DNA of 64,000 nt from Neckera pumila (GCA_963969595.1 OZ018412.1:4900501-4964500), one strand, 5' to 3'. Shown: positions 23,470 to 36,200, numbered from the stretch's first letter. The notes: a model not told the origin generated them from the letters alone. Program-made: numbers and translations.

Positions 23470-23572
23470 GTTTGTTTGTTTGTTTGTTTGTTTGTTTGTT
23501 TGTTTGTTTGTTTGTTTGTTTGTTTGTTTGTTTGTTTGTTTGTTTGTTTGTTTGTTTGTTTTGTTTTGTTTG
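23470..23572. repeat. TTTG microsatellite, ~25 units
   Basis: An uninterrupted run of TTTG units from 23470, degenerating into TTTTG at 23560-23572. All long open frames across it on both strands are simple-repeat artefacts. Confidence 0.95.
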
Positions 23573-25207
23573 TAGTGTGGACAACTTCCTGACCGTGCGT
23601 CCCCCGGCCGCGTGCTTGGTACCGTCGGAAAGCTCTCGTCGAGGAGGGGTGCACCGGCTTGGTTTCGTGGCTTTTGGAGCGGTGGTGCAAAAGTTATTGA
23701 ATTTCAAAGTATTTATTGATTAAAAAATTAGAAATTTACTTTTACTTTGATTTTGGTGGCGTTCTTGGTACTAGGAGTGGAACCGGGAGTAGATGAAAAT
23801 TGGGCCAACGGCACAGGGTCACACTAGTAGTTTATGAGATTAGGACTTTTGATGATAGGTTTGCTCCCATTAGCTTAGACAATCAAGTGACTATAAAAAA
23901 TATATAATTATTTTTTGCAAACAATTCATGGTGATTTGAGTTCTAGGGTTTGTGCTTCACTTTGAAAGGACAAATGCATAAGCAAGTTGCAAAAAGACTT
24001 TTAAATTTTATTATCAATGTCTGCCCCATTTGGCTACATCAAATAATTGAGAAACACCTCAATATATTAGTTGTTACAAAGAAAATCACTTTCTTTCTAC
24101 AATTACAAAATTTCCATATTTTTTTTCTAAGATTTTCAATTCCCATAAAACTTTGGAAGGAAAATTGATCAATTCATGTTAATTTAAAAAATATATAATT
24201 TTTTAAAATTTTTTCTACAAATGTACATTAGTGTAGTTTATAACAATAATCATAATATAAACCAAATTTTCAAATCATAATCACATTGTAAGGTACTACT
24301 AGTAGATCCAAACTTCAAAGTGCTACATAATATTTAAAATAGAGTAAAATCATATCTTCTAAGCTTCAATTCAATATTTGAACTAAAAATTAAAAAAAAA
24401 CAATTTGAAGGTCAATACTGAAATGAAGGACAAGGTCTTACATGGTCTTAGATGTTGCCAAAATGCACTTTATAGTGATCTTTTTTCAACCCTTTTTTTT
24501 TATTAGGGATTATATAAAATCCAAAAATAATCTAAGAATGTTGCCAAAAGACATTTCAAAGTGTGTCATGTATTGTTAAATGTTTTATGCATTCATATGA
24601 GCTTCCAAGTCTTAACTATTTTAGCCGCCCATTAATAATTTAATAGCTACTATTGTGCAGGTGATTTTTGAACAATTATTGAGGATTCTCATTCGATATA
24701 AAGTATTGTAATTACAATATTAGACAATAATTAAGTTTCTTAAAAAAATTTCATCCTTAAAAAAAACAAATCATTGAAGCAATATCTCCCAAACAATAAA
24801 ATATGATGAAGGAGATCACGATTTTTTCACTATAGAACATTTACTACTTTTTAGAAATAGTATTCAAAGGATATAAGATTCTCAAACTTGGATACACTTT
24901 TGACAACTTCTAAACTATTGACCCAATCAAGTAGATGGCGCAAGTCAAACTAATGCTTTAGCTTTTCAATTTGTTGGAGGGTTACCAATCCAACTTTTAA
25001 CTTCCATAAGTACCAATGCAACTATAGGCATCTCATTTTATTTGGAAGACATTTTTTTACTAATTAGTAGCACATATATTTGTGATGAAAAAATATTGAA
25101 AAATATTTCAATAGAGTCAAAATAAATTAATCCAATCATCTAATGAATACTTTAAATTAATTAAATAATGTTCACAAACAACTTGAGAGCATGATCAGGC
25201 ATAATGC
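23573..25207. other. AT-rich intergenic DNA with a short GC-rich patch at its left end
   Basis: Positions ~23575-23700 are strikingly GC-rich for the neighbourhood (for example GTGCGTCCCCCGGCCGCGTG) and abut the TTTG microsatellite. I cannot identify a family. The rest is AT-rich without gene or repeat call. Confidence 0.35.
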
Positions 25208-25210
25208 TAA

Positions 25211-25668
25211 GAGCATCTACAATGCACCTTGTAATAAGGACGGTAGCGGCACTGTAACGTTTGAAAAGAAAATTGGACTTAAATGCACGCCCCAATGCAA
25301 CCGTCAAGTTTCATGTTTGTTCCATGGCCTTGATATGCGACCACCCGGGACCGGCTAAGTTGCAAAATGTGAAGGGCCCGCGAGTTGACTCTTTGTAAAA
25401 ATAGTCATTGTTGTTGTACCTTTTCCCACATTGTAATATGGGCCATTCAATGCAACCTTCCCTTGTTTGCATGAAAAGTCTTTTTTAATGTAGATTCTTG
25501 TCCTTTCTTTCTTTTTATAATGTGGAAAGGTCCATTTGACGTTTGGATTGCTAGTTCCGCATTGGGTCTTTTTGTCCAAAAAAAAATCGGCACCGTGGAG
25601 ACCTTGCGGGATGCCCCTCCAGGTTGCTAGTAGAAGGTTGTGTTATTGTATCTGCATTGCAAATGCTC
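25211..25668. mobile_element. Tourist-like (PIF/Harbinger) MITE, 458 bp, TSD TAA
   Basis: The left end GAGCATCTACAATGCACC and right end TGCATTGCAAATGCTC are inverted repeats, flanked by TAA at 25208-25210 and 25669-25671, the PIF/Harbinger target duplication. The interior parallels the element at 28684-29170 (shared ATGAAAAGTC and CATTTGACGTTTGGAT-like stretches). Non-coding. Confidence 0.8.
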
Positions 25669-25805
25669 TAAGTCATTTTACTTATGGAACTTAGAATATA
25701 ACCTATGTTGACCATCACAGATAATCTGTTGATTGTATTGACAATTATAGCATCCATTGTGTATGGTTTGGAGATAAATAGTTATCAAATATTTTGAAAA
25801 TAAAT

Positions 25806-26110
25806 TTAACTCCTAAAGTTCCATGACTATGTTTTCACCAAACACGCTCAAAAATTGCCATTTATAGTACAAGTACCAAATTTTTGAAAAAGAAGTTTTT
25901 TTGAAACATCTAACCATAGGATCTTGTAGTATGTTGACTTGAGAATATGTGGTAAGAATTTCAGAAATTTCCACAACGTGGATTGAAAGATATAAGCATT
26001 AAAAAATTACCAAAATCATTTTTTTGGCCCTACAAAAATTAGGGCAGCTACCATTAGATGTTTTTCAGCCCCTTTGAAGGGCTGCGAGTTCCCTGGGCTG
26101 CTAGGGTCCT
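25806..26110. mobile_element. Truncated TTAA-family repeat
   Basis: Begins TTAACTCCTAAAG and follows the left ~300 bp of the element at 18523 (TTTTCACCAAAC.CGCTC, then GGATCTTGTAGTA). It then runs into the core motif at 26066-26103 that matches 881-918 inverted. No right end was found. Confidence 0.5.
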
Positions 26111-26255
26111 GGTGTATAATATTTTTTTCATGCAATTCCAACATACCCTTGGCAATTTGATGTATGACATAAAAAGTTACATAACCTGAAAATGGTGGAT
26201 TTTAATTGTTGAAATATAATATTCTTTCATCAATGAGCTTCCGCAACTCATACCC

Positions 26256-26878
26256 CTAAGCTCTCACTATAAAGAATGTACACTTTCCTGTGGACTTCAA
26301 CATTTGTACACCACTTGTATTGATAAAATTTATTAGATTCTTTTCAAATTGACCCTCAATGCGTATTTCATCATTTGCGAACATGGTAGGGGGAAAGAGT
26401 TTGAGACGGTCTTCCAAAGATATCCTCTCCTTAAATACCTTCACATAACCCAACCTTCATTTTTATCACTAAAATCCATAAATATCTAGTGAGCATAGAA
26501 GAATTTCGCTTGCCCTCCCTTTGCAAATGAAATTCATTGCTCAACCCAAATTCTATTTGATAATTGAAGGGTACCATCATAATAATACATCCACTTAGGT
26601 AATTGTTGTGTACAATAAGATCCCAAATCATTATCATCAATGAAGATCCCCTGGATAATCTCTTGAAGACTCCAAAACACACGTACGTTGTCCCTGGCAA
26701 CCTCCAACTTCCATTCTGGTGTCCCTTCTTCATTAACCCACTTTGACAACGAGGTGGAAGACAAGTCTATAGCTTGATCCCCCACAATTGTATAGTATGA
26801 ATTCACTAGCTCACTCCAATACACTTTGGATAATTCGATCTCCGCCTTCACCTTCGCCTTCTTATCATCCACATCCAA
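26256..26878 (-). pseudogene. Unidentified frameshifted ORF
   Basis: Three overlapping minus-strand frames succeed each other. 26878-26534 starts MDVDDKKAKVKAEIELSKVY. 26733-26431 carries a compatible continuation (FHLQREGKR). 26453-26256 starts MGYVKVFKERISLEDRLKLF. Amino-acid composition is protein-like in each used part, which suggests one ancestral reading frame broken by two frameshifts, or exons of an uncharacterised gene. I recognise no domain. No clean splice sites were found that would restore the frame. Confidence 0.35.
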
Positions 26879-27174
26879 CTATAGAGAGATTATTTGGTTT
26901 TAGATGCAGTAAAACACTACAATTTACTATCTCTTTTATTATCAATTTAATACTAAAAGAGCAAATGACACAATGTAGAGAAGACACTACCATCTCTACA
27001 TTTAGAATCTAGTGAATGACAATGTAATAAATGAAAAATGTAGTAATTGATAAAAAATCAGCCACAAAGTTCAAACCTTGAACCTCATCCTTGGGACCCA
27101 AAGGCTCATTACCACTACACCATGCTCTAATTCCTATGATTATTCTTGAAGTGTTTATCTATTTACTTCTAGTG

Positions 27175-27262
27175 ATTGATAAAATGTATTAATTGATGTA
27201 TTAATTGATGTAGTAATTGATAAAATGTATTAATTGATGTATTAATTGATGTAGTAATTGAT
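27175..27262. repeat. Short tandem repeat, ~45-bp unit, two copies
   Basis: The unit TTGATAAAATGTATTAATTG, then ATGTATTAATTGATGTAGTAA, is repeated almost perfectly about twice, itself built from an ATTAATTGATGT sub-unit. Confidence 0.8.
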
Positions 27263-27419
27263 AAAATGTAATAATGTTTTTGGTAAATAGTAAAAATGTG
27301 TTGTTTACCGTGTTATATAGAATATTGATTGAAATTGCACATAGCAATTCTAAGTTTGCACATGCTGATGCTTTGATAAGTGGTATTATCCATGATTTTA
27401 CTACGTTGGCAATATGGGA

Positions 27420-28640
27420 AAACAAAATAATCTCTTGTGAACGTTTCCAAGGCCGCCCTCAAACTCTCGACATGCGCTCAGTGAAACTTTGTATAGATTG
27501 GAGTTGCATTTGGGCTAGGCTCATCTACCATGGATTCCAGATCCCGTCAAACGGATAAGCTTCATGTGGACACAAATTGCACAGCCATGAGATGCGCTTC
27601 ACAAGAAAACACTTCACCTGATGGAACGTGCATTTGACCTAGGTGGACTAACCACAGCAATTGAGGTCCACAGAGGCTATTGAAGCTGAGCTCAGGAGAT
27701 TATTCTGTGGGGTACAAGAAGTGCTACCAAATGAACACCAGAAAGAATTGCGACGCATTACGGGATCAGAAGCAGATCAAACGCTATACAAGCTCACGAA
27801 TAAATGAAACCAAATTTACAACAGGCGCTAAGAAAAGCTCTTTCGAGGAAAGTTGCAAGGAAAAAGGGACAAGGTGACAAAGCAAATTCCCATCACTTGC
27901 TTGCATGCAATACATACTCCCAAGCACAAATACTAACTCACCACCAATTCCGCAAGATGCCACAGAATGCAGCTAGCCTCTACGCCAACCGAAGCTTTCG
28001 AACGAATCACACGAGCTAGCGCGGAGCACTTGAACGAGACTGGGATCATGAATCAGTGACAGCCACTGGCCTACAAACCTGTGCAGATCGAGGACTTTGC
28101 GCTCAAGCTCTGCGCAATCTGAAGACCGAGTCGAATGCCCCGCCAGCAGCGTGGCGTACAGACAGAAACAACGTACCGAGAAGAATTGAGTTCAGATACT
28201 CTGGACCATTGCTTGAAAGCTGAAGTGGGTGTCGAACGCAGCCCTTGAGCTAGCTTCGTGCACCCGAATTAATGAAATTGGGGATCATGAATCAGTCAGT
28301 GAATGCCACTGGACGCACTTCCAGATTCCCCACAAATTGAACTCGCTCTTGTGACCAGCAAGACCCCTCGCTCAAGCTCGATCTGCGCAATCCCAATCCC
28401 AAGCCGAACTCCTATGGAAGCAGCGTGGCATACAGACAGAAAGACCGAGTGGTGCAGGAGGAAGGCCGGAAGCGCAATAATGAAGCAACGATGGACGCTT
28501 GAAGCTGAAGTTGTAGAAGACCTCAAAGAGGGACGCGTCTTCGACCAATCCAGTGAATACTTGGACCTGGCTGACGCAACACGGCAACGGCCTCTCACTG
28601 TTACAGTGCCGGACTTCCGGGGAGCTTAAAACAGTGCGAG
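27420..28640. other. GC-richer unassigned region with an internal ~240-bp duplication
   Basis: Base composition rises relative to both flanks. 28037-28230 and 28276-28525 are diverged direct copies sharing GGGATCATGAATCAGT, CTGCGCAATC and GCAGCGTGGC, then ACAGACAGAAA. A plus-strand stretch near 27677-27805 can be read EAIEAELRRLFCGVQEVLPN, then EHQKELRRITGSEADQ, before a stop, which is protein-like. I recognise no family. It may be a decayed gene or captured gene fragment. Confidence 0.3.
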
Positions 28641-28683
28641 TTCGGAAGATGTGCATTTTGAAATTGCTCACCTGCAGACATTA

Positions 28684-29170
28684 GACCATCTGCAATGCAA
28701 CCGGCACCTTCCACAGTATCGGCACTGTGAAGGATGGACAAGAATTTTGATTTAAAATTGTGCTCCAATGCAATCGGTATGGAGACCTTCACTTTCCCGG
28801 TCTCGGTATGGGACCCCCTTGGATTGGCATATTTTGTCATTTTGCCAACCCCGGCAAAACTCTCGGCAAGTTGATTGATGGGAGTCATCATGACAAAAAG
28901 TGGTAGTAGCCAATGGATGCCAAGAAAATTTTATTGGTATGTGTGCTAATCAATTTAACCTTCCTTGTTTCCATGAAAAGTCCTTTCTTTAATGTAAATT
29001 CTTTCTTCCTTTCTTTTATAATATTGTAAAGTCCGTTTGACGTTTGGATACTGTCTTTGCATTGGGGCAAATTTTCCAAAGAAAGAATCGATACTTAAGA
29101 GGCCTCGAGGAATGGCCCGTGATGTACTGTTACACAGGGCCTTTTTGCCGTTGTTGCATTGCAAATGGTC
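28684..29170. mobile_element. Tourist-like (PIF/Harbinger) MITE, 487 bp, TSD TTA
   Basis: The left end GACCATCTGCAATGCAACC and right end TTGCATTGCAAATGGTC are inverted repeats with TTA duplications at 28681-28683 and 29171-29173. It is the same family and orientation as 25211-25668. Non-coding. Confidence 0.82.
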
Positions 29171-30249
29171 TTAGTCAATCTTGTCCTTTGCTCACTGTTG
29201 CAAGAGACTAATCCAAACATTCCAGTGTGTATGCATTTACCCGATTGTTAGAAAACATTCCTTAGTCACTTGGCCTCCAAGAATTTTATTATTATGGTTA
29301 ACGATTACGATAGGAGAGTAGAAATTGATGTTGTTCTTTGTGGCACATTACAAATCTAGATAGGAGAGTAGAAATTGTTGTACTTTTCTGACGTCACTAT
29401 GAATAATTTACATCACATCAAGGGATTCAAGGGATTCAAGTTCGCAAATGCTAAGGTGTCCTTGGTTCTAAAACCATTTTGGACCTACTCCTGTCTCCTT
29501 ACCCATGTATCCATGCACTTGGTTGCCCTTCACTAGGAAGTTGGGTGTAAGCATGCATGGGTTAAATTTCTATGGTCTACAACACTGAAATTGCATTAAG
29601 AGATTCCTAAATTAGAATTTGATAAGACAAATTTGGCTACTGTGACAAACGCTATTTGTACTCCTAAACATCACTCTATGTATTGGCCATTCATGGTCCA
29701 AATCCTTGTTTTGCATAGAACAAAATATTACTTATCTCAATTTCATCAAAATAGTGATAAAGGAAGGTTGACTTTTACATATCCACGTGTTAATTTGTAC
29801 GAGTAAGAAATCCAGACGAAACATCACCAACAACCACTGACTTCGTCATCCAAAATATTGAATTCGAGGCATTTACAATTTAAATGCTTGACATGACACA
29901 TCATCAACTTTAATTTAAAAAGAATCCTATTGTAAGAAAATAATGGAATTAAATTTATCTCATAATAAATTTAAGAATACAATCAATCTGCAAATCGAAG
30001 CCTTTATCCGATAAACGAATTATGGTAAATGACACGAACGCAAGGTGTTGCCTGGGGTGTTCCAAACGTAGCACCAAGCTCTTGTCGGTCCTCTATCTTT
30101 CTCCACTGCTCACTGTACACAGGGTGTGCAAAATTTTCCTAAAACTAGTATCATAGTAAAAACATCTGCAAATTAGTAGAGGGAACCACAAATGACAAAT
30201 GAAGGGTGCTCTACTGTTGCAATTCTTAAGAACAGGATAGTACTTTTCA
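29171..30249. other. Intergenic DNA and 3' flank of MCTP copy 1
   Basis: From ~29945 to 30249 the sequence is homologous, with many differences, to 53185-53494 downstream of MCTP copy 2 (shared AATTTATCTCATAATAAATT and TATCCGATAAACGAAT). This marks the 3' limit of the gene duplication and probably the 3' UTR. 29171-29944 shows no gene or repeat I can name. Confidence 0.5.
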
Positions 30250-33200
30250 CTACAAGATACGGTCTGATTGCGACGGTAGCCTTTTGAAGAAATTTATGGG
30301 CAGAGCAGGTAAAGGATCTCGAAACCGAGGGTGTCGCAATATGTACACACCAAGCAACACTGCCACCACTTGGAACGGTGTCACGTAGAGCACAATGGCC
30401 GTAATCAGACAGAATGTGATGAACACTGCAGTGGCCCTGTGCCAGACAAAGCCACAAGAAGAAAGATCAATGGATAGCATAATGAAAGTAGAGGATACTA
30501 AAATAATTAGACACTGACCCAACAGCAGCTCACTTATTAGTACACCTGACTGACCTACATTTAGAAAATTTGGTGTAAGATATCAAGGCAGGGTCAAATG
30601 TCTCTCTGGTCACTGATATTTGAATGGAAAGTGCGTCGTCTACTTTCCTTTCAATAGTGAACTACAACCTCCCATTTTGAAATTGCAGAAGAAATTTACA
30701 CATGAGGACCAAAATTTGTCTCAACAGGTTTGGCTCTTCCACCCAAAGTCCTCTCCACACCTCTATAATATCTCTACCAAATCAAATCCACATATTGTTT
30801 AAATGCTTGGGAGACAAATCCTAAGGACTCATCACGAGCATCGAAACAAGACAGAAAATGCGCAACACTAGTGCTTATGACAGGCGGAAGGGAGGTCTCA
30901 TACCTAGGATCACGCCAACTAAGAAGTGAATGGAGCCGTTCACCTAAGCTAGCCATGTCACCAAGTGCATTCTGAAGACGACCCGCAACTCCTCTCAGCC
31001 TCTCGTATCTGTGCTTCAAGATCTGCACACATCAATCAAAACTTGGTTAGGAAAAACATTGCACTGAGAAAACACGCAAAAACAGACTCCTGCGACCAGC
31101 AAATCACAGGCAAGATGAACCCCAGTATCCAAGCATTATCTAGAGCAGCTTGGGCGAGGGCGAATCTGCTTGTGAGAATTGCAGAAACTGGATTTGCCCA
31201 GGCCAAATGTAACGAAAAAGCAGCAAAATAATTTCGTCCCCTCCTCTTCCAAAAAATGATCAGAACTGAAGGGAACAAAAACATCCGCTTTTCTAGCCTG
31301 GGCTAAACTTCAGAATCCTCTGGTTGAAGTCAAACATAATAGTACAAGCGATTCAAGCTTGCGTGTTAAAAAGAACAAAATTACAATTGCTGGTTGGAAT
31401 TGCCGACCTCTGGTGCTCTGTTGGCTGGGACGACGTTGAACTCCTCCTCCAGCTCATCCAAGTCGCCAATGTACTCCCCTTGAGAGAGTTTGGCGTCCAT
31501 GAAGGGAGGGGTGCGAGATCGAAAGCGGTAGTTCCAAGCCCCAATCAGAAACATATAGAGAAACACGGTCGGCAATAAAAGCTCCGGGTACCATACAAGG
31601 ATCAAGAAAAGGATGTGCACCAGCACCGTGGTGACCGGACTCTTCCAACTACAGATATCAGAGAACCAGTTCATCACAGCCAGGACCCCACTCAGCACTC
31701 CCTGCACAACAGCAAAAACATGTAGGATCAGTTAATTTGAAGCTTTTGCATTCGAGAGGACATGTGCTTGAAAAGGGCCCGCCACTCACCCCATCCACAA
31801 AAGCTATCCCATCAGCGGCAATTGGCCCTTACCCATGCGGCTATTCAATTCACTCTTTCTCAAAAATGGCACTGTCGACTCAATAGTCGCATTAATATTC
31901 TCAAATGCGACACCTTTTCGCAAAGTAAGCCAATGTTGTTACATAACACACTGTGAAAGTTCAACTTGACACCAGTGTTTGCAAATCTATGTTCTGCAAA
32001 GTTTCAAAATCTGTGCTGTGGAACAGTCGCTGCAGTACACAACATAGGATGTGAAGGATTGTTTTGAAGTACAAGATGCTACGACTATTCACATGAACCG
32101 TTTCTACTCGGTCCAAAATCTCACTGTTACCGAATATCAGAAACAATAAGGAGCATGAAGGAATGTAAAGTCAAACCTCATCACAGTGACATTTCACAAA
32201 TTAACAGTAGCACACAAGTCATAAAATCGAAGCCTGCAGCAGTCTTCTCACACATTCCAAGTCGAAAAATGTGATAGTGAAAAAGCGGGATCCCATGCCA
32301 GGAGTAGAAGAGTAAGTCCTTTAGCGAGAGTGACCGGCGTACCATGATTCGGAAATAGTTGGCTTTGCTGCGTCGCATGCTCCATCGCTCCGACTCCGTG
32401 TCCAGCATGAACCGCACGACCTCCTGACGCAGCGGCGGCTCCGCCTTCATGAGCCGCAAGGCCACGGTGTTCATGGCGGCCACGCGAAGCGGCTCCGTCT
32501 GACGCGGGTCGATGGGGTAGAAGAAGTGCATGCGCGGCAGCTGCGGCTGCAAATACGCGTGCATCAGGTTGGCCGTGGACGCGCAAGACAGACGCACCGC
32601 CAGCTCGATCTCGCCCATCTTCTTCACACCCTGCGGAGTCACCACCAGCAGCGGGTACGAGTTCGTGTACACGCGGTCGCTCTCCAGCGTCGACAGACGG
32701 ATGCGCACTTTGCCCACAGGCAAGTCCTTCGCCTGGATGGGCGCCATGGGCTGCGTGTGACTGCGGCAACGAACAGCAGCAACAGCAGCAAATGGGTTAG
32801 AAGCAGCACTGTTCGCACAAACTCTGCATGCTACTGTAAGTATTATCTGGGCGATCTATCACTTGAATGAGAAAAGTTAATCTCAAATGCCAGTCGTGAA
32901 TCTTGCATATCTATCAAACTGTGTTCACATCCGATCGGACAACAGTCGCATGTCAACAGATTGGAACAGATGTGGTGGCAGCCCATTCGTCTGGCTGTGA
33001 AAGGCGGTACGATCGAGAGAGTTGGGTGTACTCCACATACGGCAATTCGATTAAGCAAAGCAGTCTATGGGTTCGAGACTCATAGGTAGCTAGTGCGTCA
33101 AAGGATTGAGGAAGCCAAAATAATTGCAGGTTCATCCAATAGTAAGTGGACAGAAACTTACAAAATTTCCTACGGTAGGTATTCAAAAGGACACCCAAAC

Positions 33201-36200
33201 AACAAATTATTTGCTCGGTAGGTAAAAGAAATGCACTTGAACGAATCTCTAATTCTCCATCCTATCTGTTCCAATACTTTAATTTTTGCAATTTTATCCA
33301 ACACATCTCAACGTTCTTGATTCAGTCAAGCGATAAAAAACATTCTCCAATTTAAAGTCTCCAAGCGAGACGGGATTCACCGCAAAATCATGGAACCTCG
33401 GTCCATAAAAGGGTTAAAGTACTCCAACAGAATGCAGAACAGGGTCAATTGCAAGGGGTTCAACACAGTCCAACCAAGACCAGTCCACGATCAAGTGCAA
33501 ACAAGCAATCACAAGAGCAGGGATGGAATTCAAGCTTACCGATTGTCAAATACACTGATGGTGACGACCGTGCAGGGGTCGTAAACCTCCCACGTGTACT
33601 GCTCGTTCCACCGAGGGTTGAAGCTTTCGAAGATGGTGCGGGTGCGCACCCACTTGGGACCATACTTGGCCACGCAGTAAGCGTCCGTGCTGCCGCGGTT
33701 GTCCTTCGTGGTCTTCATGGGAAGCAGGTTGTTGGCGCCGTGGATGCCCAGCTCCAGCACCCCCAGCGAAGGCCGCCATAGCTGCCGGGCAGTGGGCCGG
33801 GTATCGCTGATGTAATTCGGGGACTCGTCCATGACGTGGTACCCGCCATCGAAGCAGAGCCTCAGGTGGATTCGTCCCAGAAATGGGCCACCCTTTCCTG
33901 GCTCCCTCTCCAAAATGTACCATCTGGAGCATTGTCATTATTCTTAAGGTCTCATCAGGATGCTCATGTACAACACTAAGAAGCTCTGATAGAAGCAATA
34001 TTAAGTGTTTCGGCTGCAGAATCTGAAGTGGTAAGAAAGAATAGACAAACATTTTATTTTCTATTTCATCGAAACCACGTGATTTCATGCACTGAAAATC
34101 GTGTCACTTGCAACAAAATATTCTCCGCTCTCCATAAGAGGTCGCTTGGTGGTCAGTTCTAGTCACACAAGAGGACACTGACCTGGAGGGCACTGGACGG
34201 CCGTCAATCCGACGCTCTACTGTGCTGAGGGGTATTCTTGCCAGGCCCAGAAATTCTCCCTGCAAGGGATTCATCCAAATCAGGTCATGTAGGTATGCAC
34301 AGCTAATTGCGAGACTTCTAGCGTTGAGCAATGTTGCTTTTACTGGAATGGGCAGATTTCTAAATGTTCATGTCAAAAACTAAATGAGGATCCAATGCGA
34401 AAAAGAACGCAATGTTTGAGTACCATGTGCAGAAGTTGAAATCTAACATAGACATTATTTTCATGTTTATGTCGACTTATTGTCAACTTAATGTAGGTTT
34501 AAGTTACACTGACATGAACAAGAGGACTGCAAGGAATCTAATGCCTATTCATTTACGACTTGTAGACCTGACGAGGATATTTTGTGGTGAGATTAGGGAA
34601 GGAAGCTTGGATAGACACTCACCCTCGGGCCTAAAGTGTCTTCAACGATTAAATGCAACCAGTCTTCAAACGGCTCAGCAGCAACAAACATCAAGTCTTC
34701 GTTCCAGAAAGGGCTGGTACTCCTCACTAACGACGGCCTCGTTCGTAGCATTTGGTAGGGACCAACCTGGGCTCTGACAAACTGGGACAAAGTCACAATT
34801 TCAGGAAAACATACAATTAAAACCCAGAGGCCCAAATCTCGTCTCATGTTCACTTCTACCAGTATTGGGTAGCTCATACGGGGAATACTCTTTGTCCAGT
34901 TCTATTTATTATCAGACCAACACATGCAATTTTCTTCACCAATTCTGGAAATGGAAAATTGCCTCTATGTGAATCATATTCTTTAACGAGAAGAGAACTC
35001 CAATTGGCCAAGTTAAATAAAGAACCCTTGGTACGTACAGTGAGCCCCAATAAAGAGCACTATGAAATGGTTGGCAGGGAGTTTCTTTAAGGGCTCAGAG
35101 GCATACCGGCTCAGGGGGGCGTCCTTTGTCGATTCCAACCAAATCTTGAGCTTCGATAACATTCACTCGCAAGTACCACAGCTTCGGTGAAAGATACACC
35201 TTGGACCGGAAAATAGCATGCCCACCAGTGTCCGATTGCCACGCCTCCACGAAGGCTTCATCGGCTTGGGTTCCCCACCAGATGGCAACCATAATCTCTC
35301 CTGAAAACGATTTCATCATTCACATACCAAGTCAACAGATATTTTGCGGCATTACTTTGTCCTCAAGTGAAATGAGCAGTTTGTACCCAAGCGGAGATGC
35401 AACAGGTCCTAAAGCCTTGCATTGCATAATCACAAGAACCCATAAAGGACCAAACTGGGCCTCAGTGATGATCAGCACTTTTGAGAAGGTTTGAGGAGGT
35501 GAAACCCGGGGTTCATTTTGTTTATTTATCTTCAATTTCCAGACCAACATCAGCAATGGTCTTGACTGATTCTGGTGATATAAAATTGGAGCCGATATGA
35601 ATTATATTATTCACAACGTGATCAATCAAATCACTCATAACGGAGACAGGAAATGACGACGACAAAATCTTCCAAGTACCTCGGACCCGTCCTGGTCCAG
35701 CCTTGGCCTCCAGCCGGTACCACTGGGGGGCAAGAGGACTTTCGGGAGGCTTTCGAACCGGTACTTCACTCAGATCAATCATGAATCCACCCAAGAAATC
35801 ATCCTTGGAGAGCTTGTCCTGTTCAAGCAGAAACACTAGGAGTCAGGATGGTATCAGTGGTCCAAAATGTGATTTCTATGATAAGCTCAAGTGGCACAAA
35901 ACAGAGTCAAATGTGCGTCGAATTCAAATTTGAACACTGTGATACTCATATGTTTTGTAGTTCTGAAACTTTTCCTGTACAAGACTGAAAACTTCAGCCA
36001 CAGATGCCAACATTGGGATAGTATGGATCTAGATTCCAAAACCGTAAAGCCATGGACAAGCAAATCAAGAGGGAGTAGATAACCAACGGGAGCTCACCGC
36101 ATCCCAAACAGTCAATTCCAAAGTTCTGCCCTGAATCTTGTCCTTTCCCACAGCAAACACTTGGTTCCACTCCGGACTGAGATTGTGCTTCACGATCTTC

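Noticed and set aside
23442..23723. Open frames of 82-85 codons across the TTTG repeat
   Set aside because: Pure microsatellite translation on both strands.
32248..32769. 173-codon minus-strand ORF (and its twin at 55679-56200)
   Set aside because: It overlaps MCTP exon 12 in a different frame. Its Ala/Gly/His-rich composition is a shadow of GC-rich coding sequence, whereas the PRT_C motifs read in the other frame.
33546..34088. 180-codon minus-strand ORF over MCTP exon 11 (twin at 56977-57519)
   Set aside because: Out of frame with the C2 domain motifs and spanning an intron boundary; the true frame gives LGVLELGIHGANNLLP.
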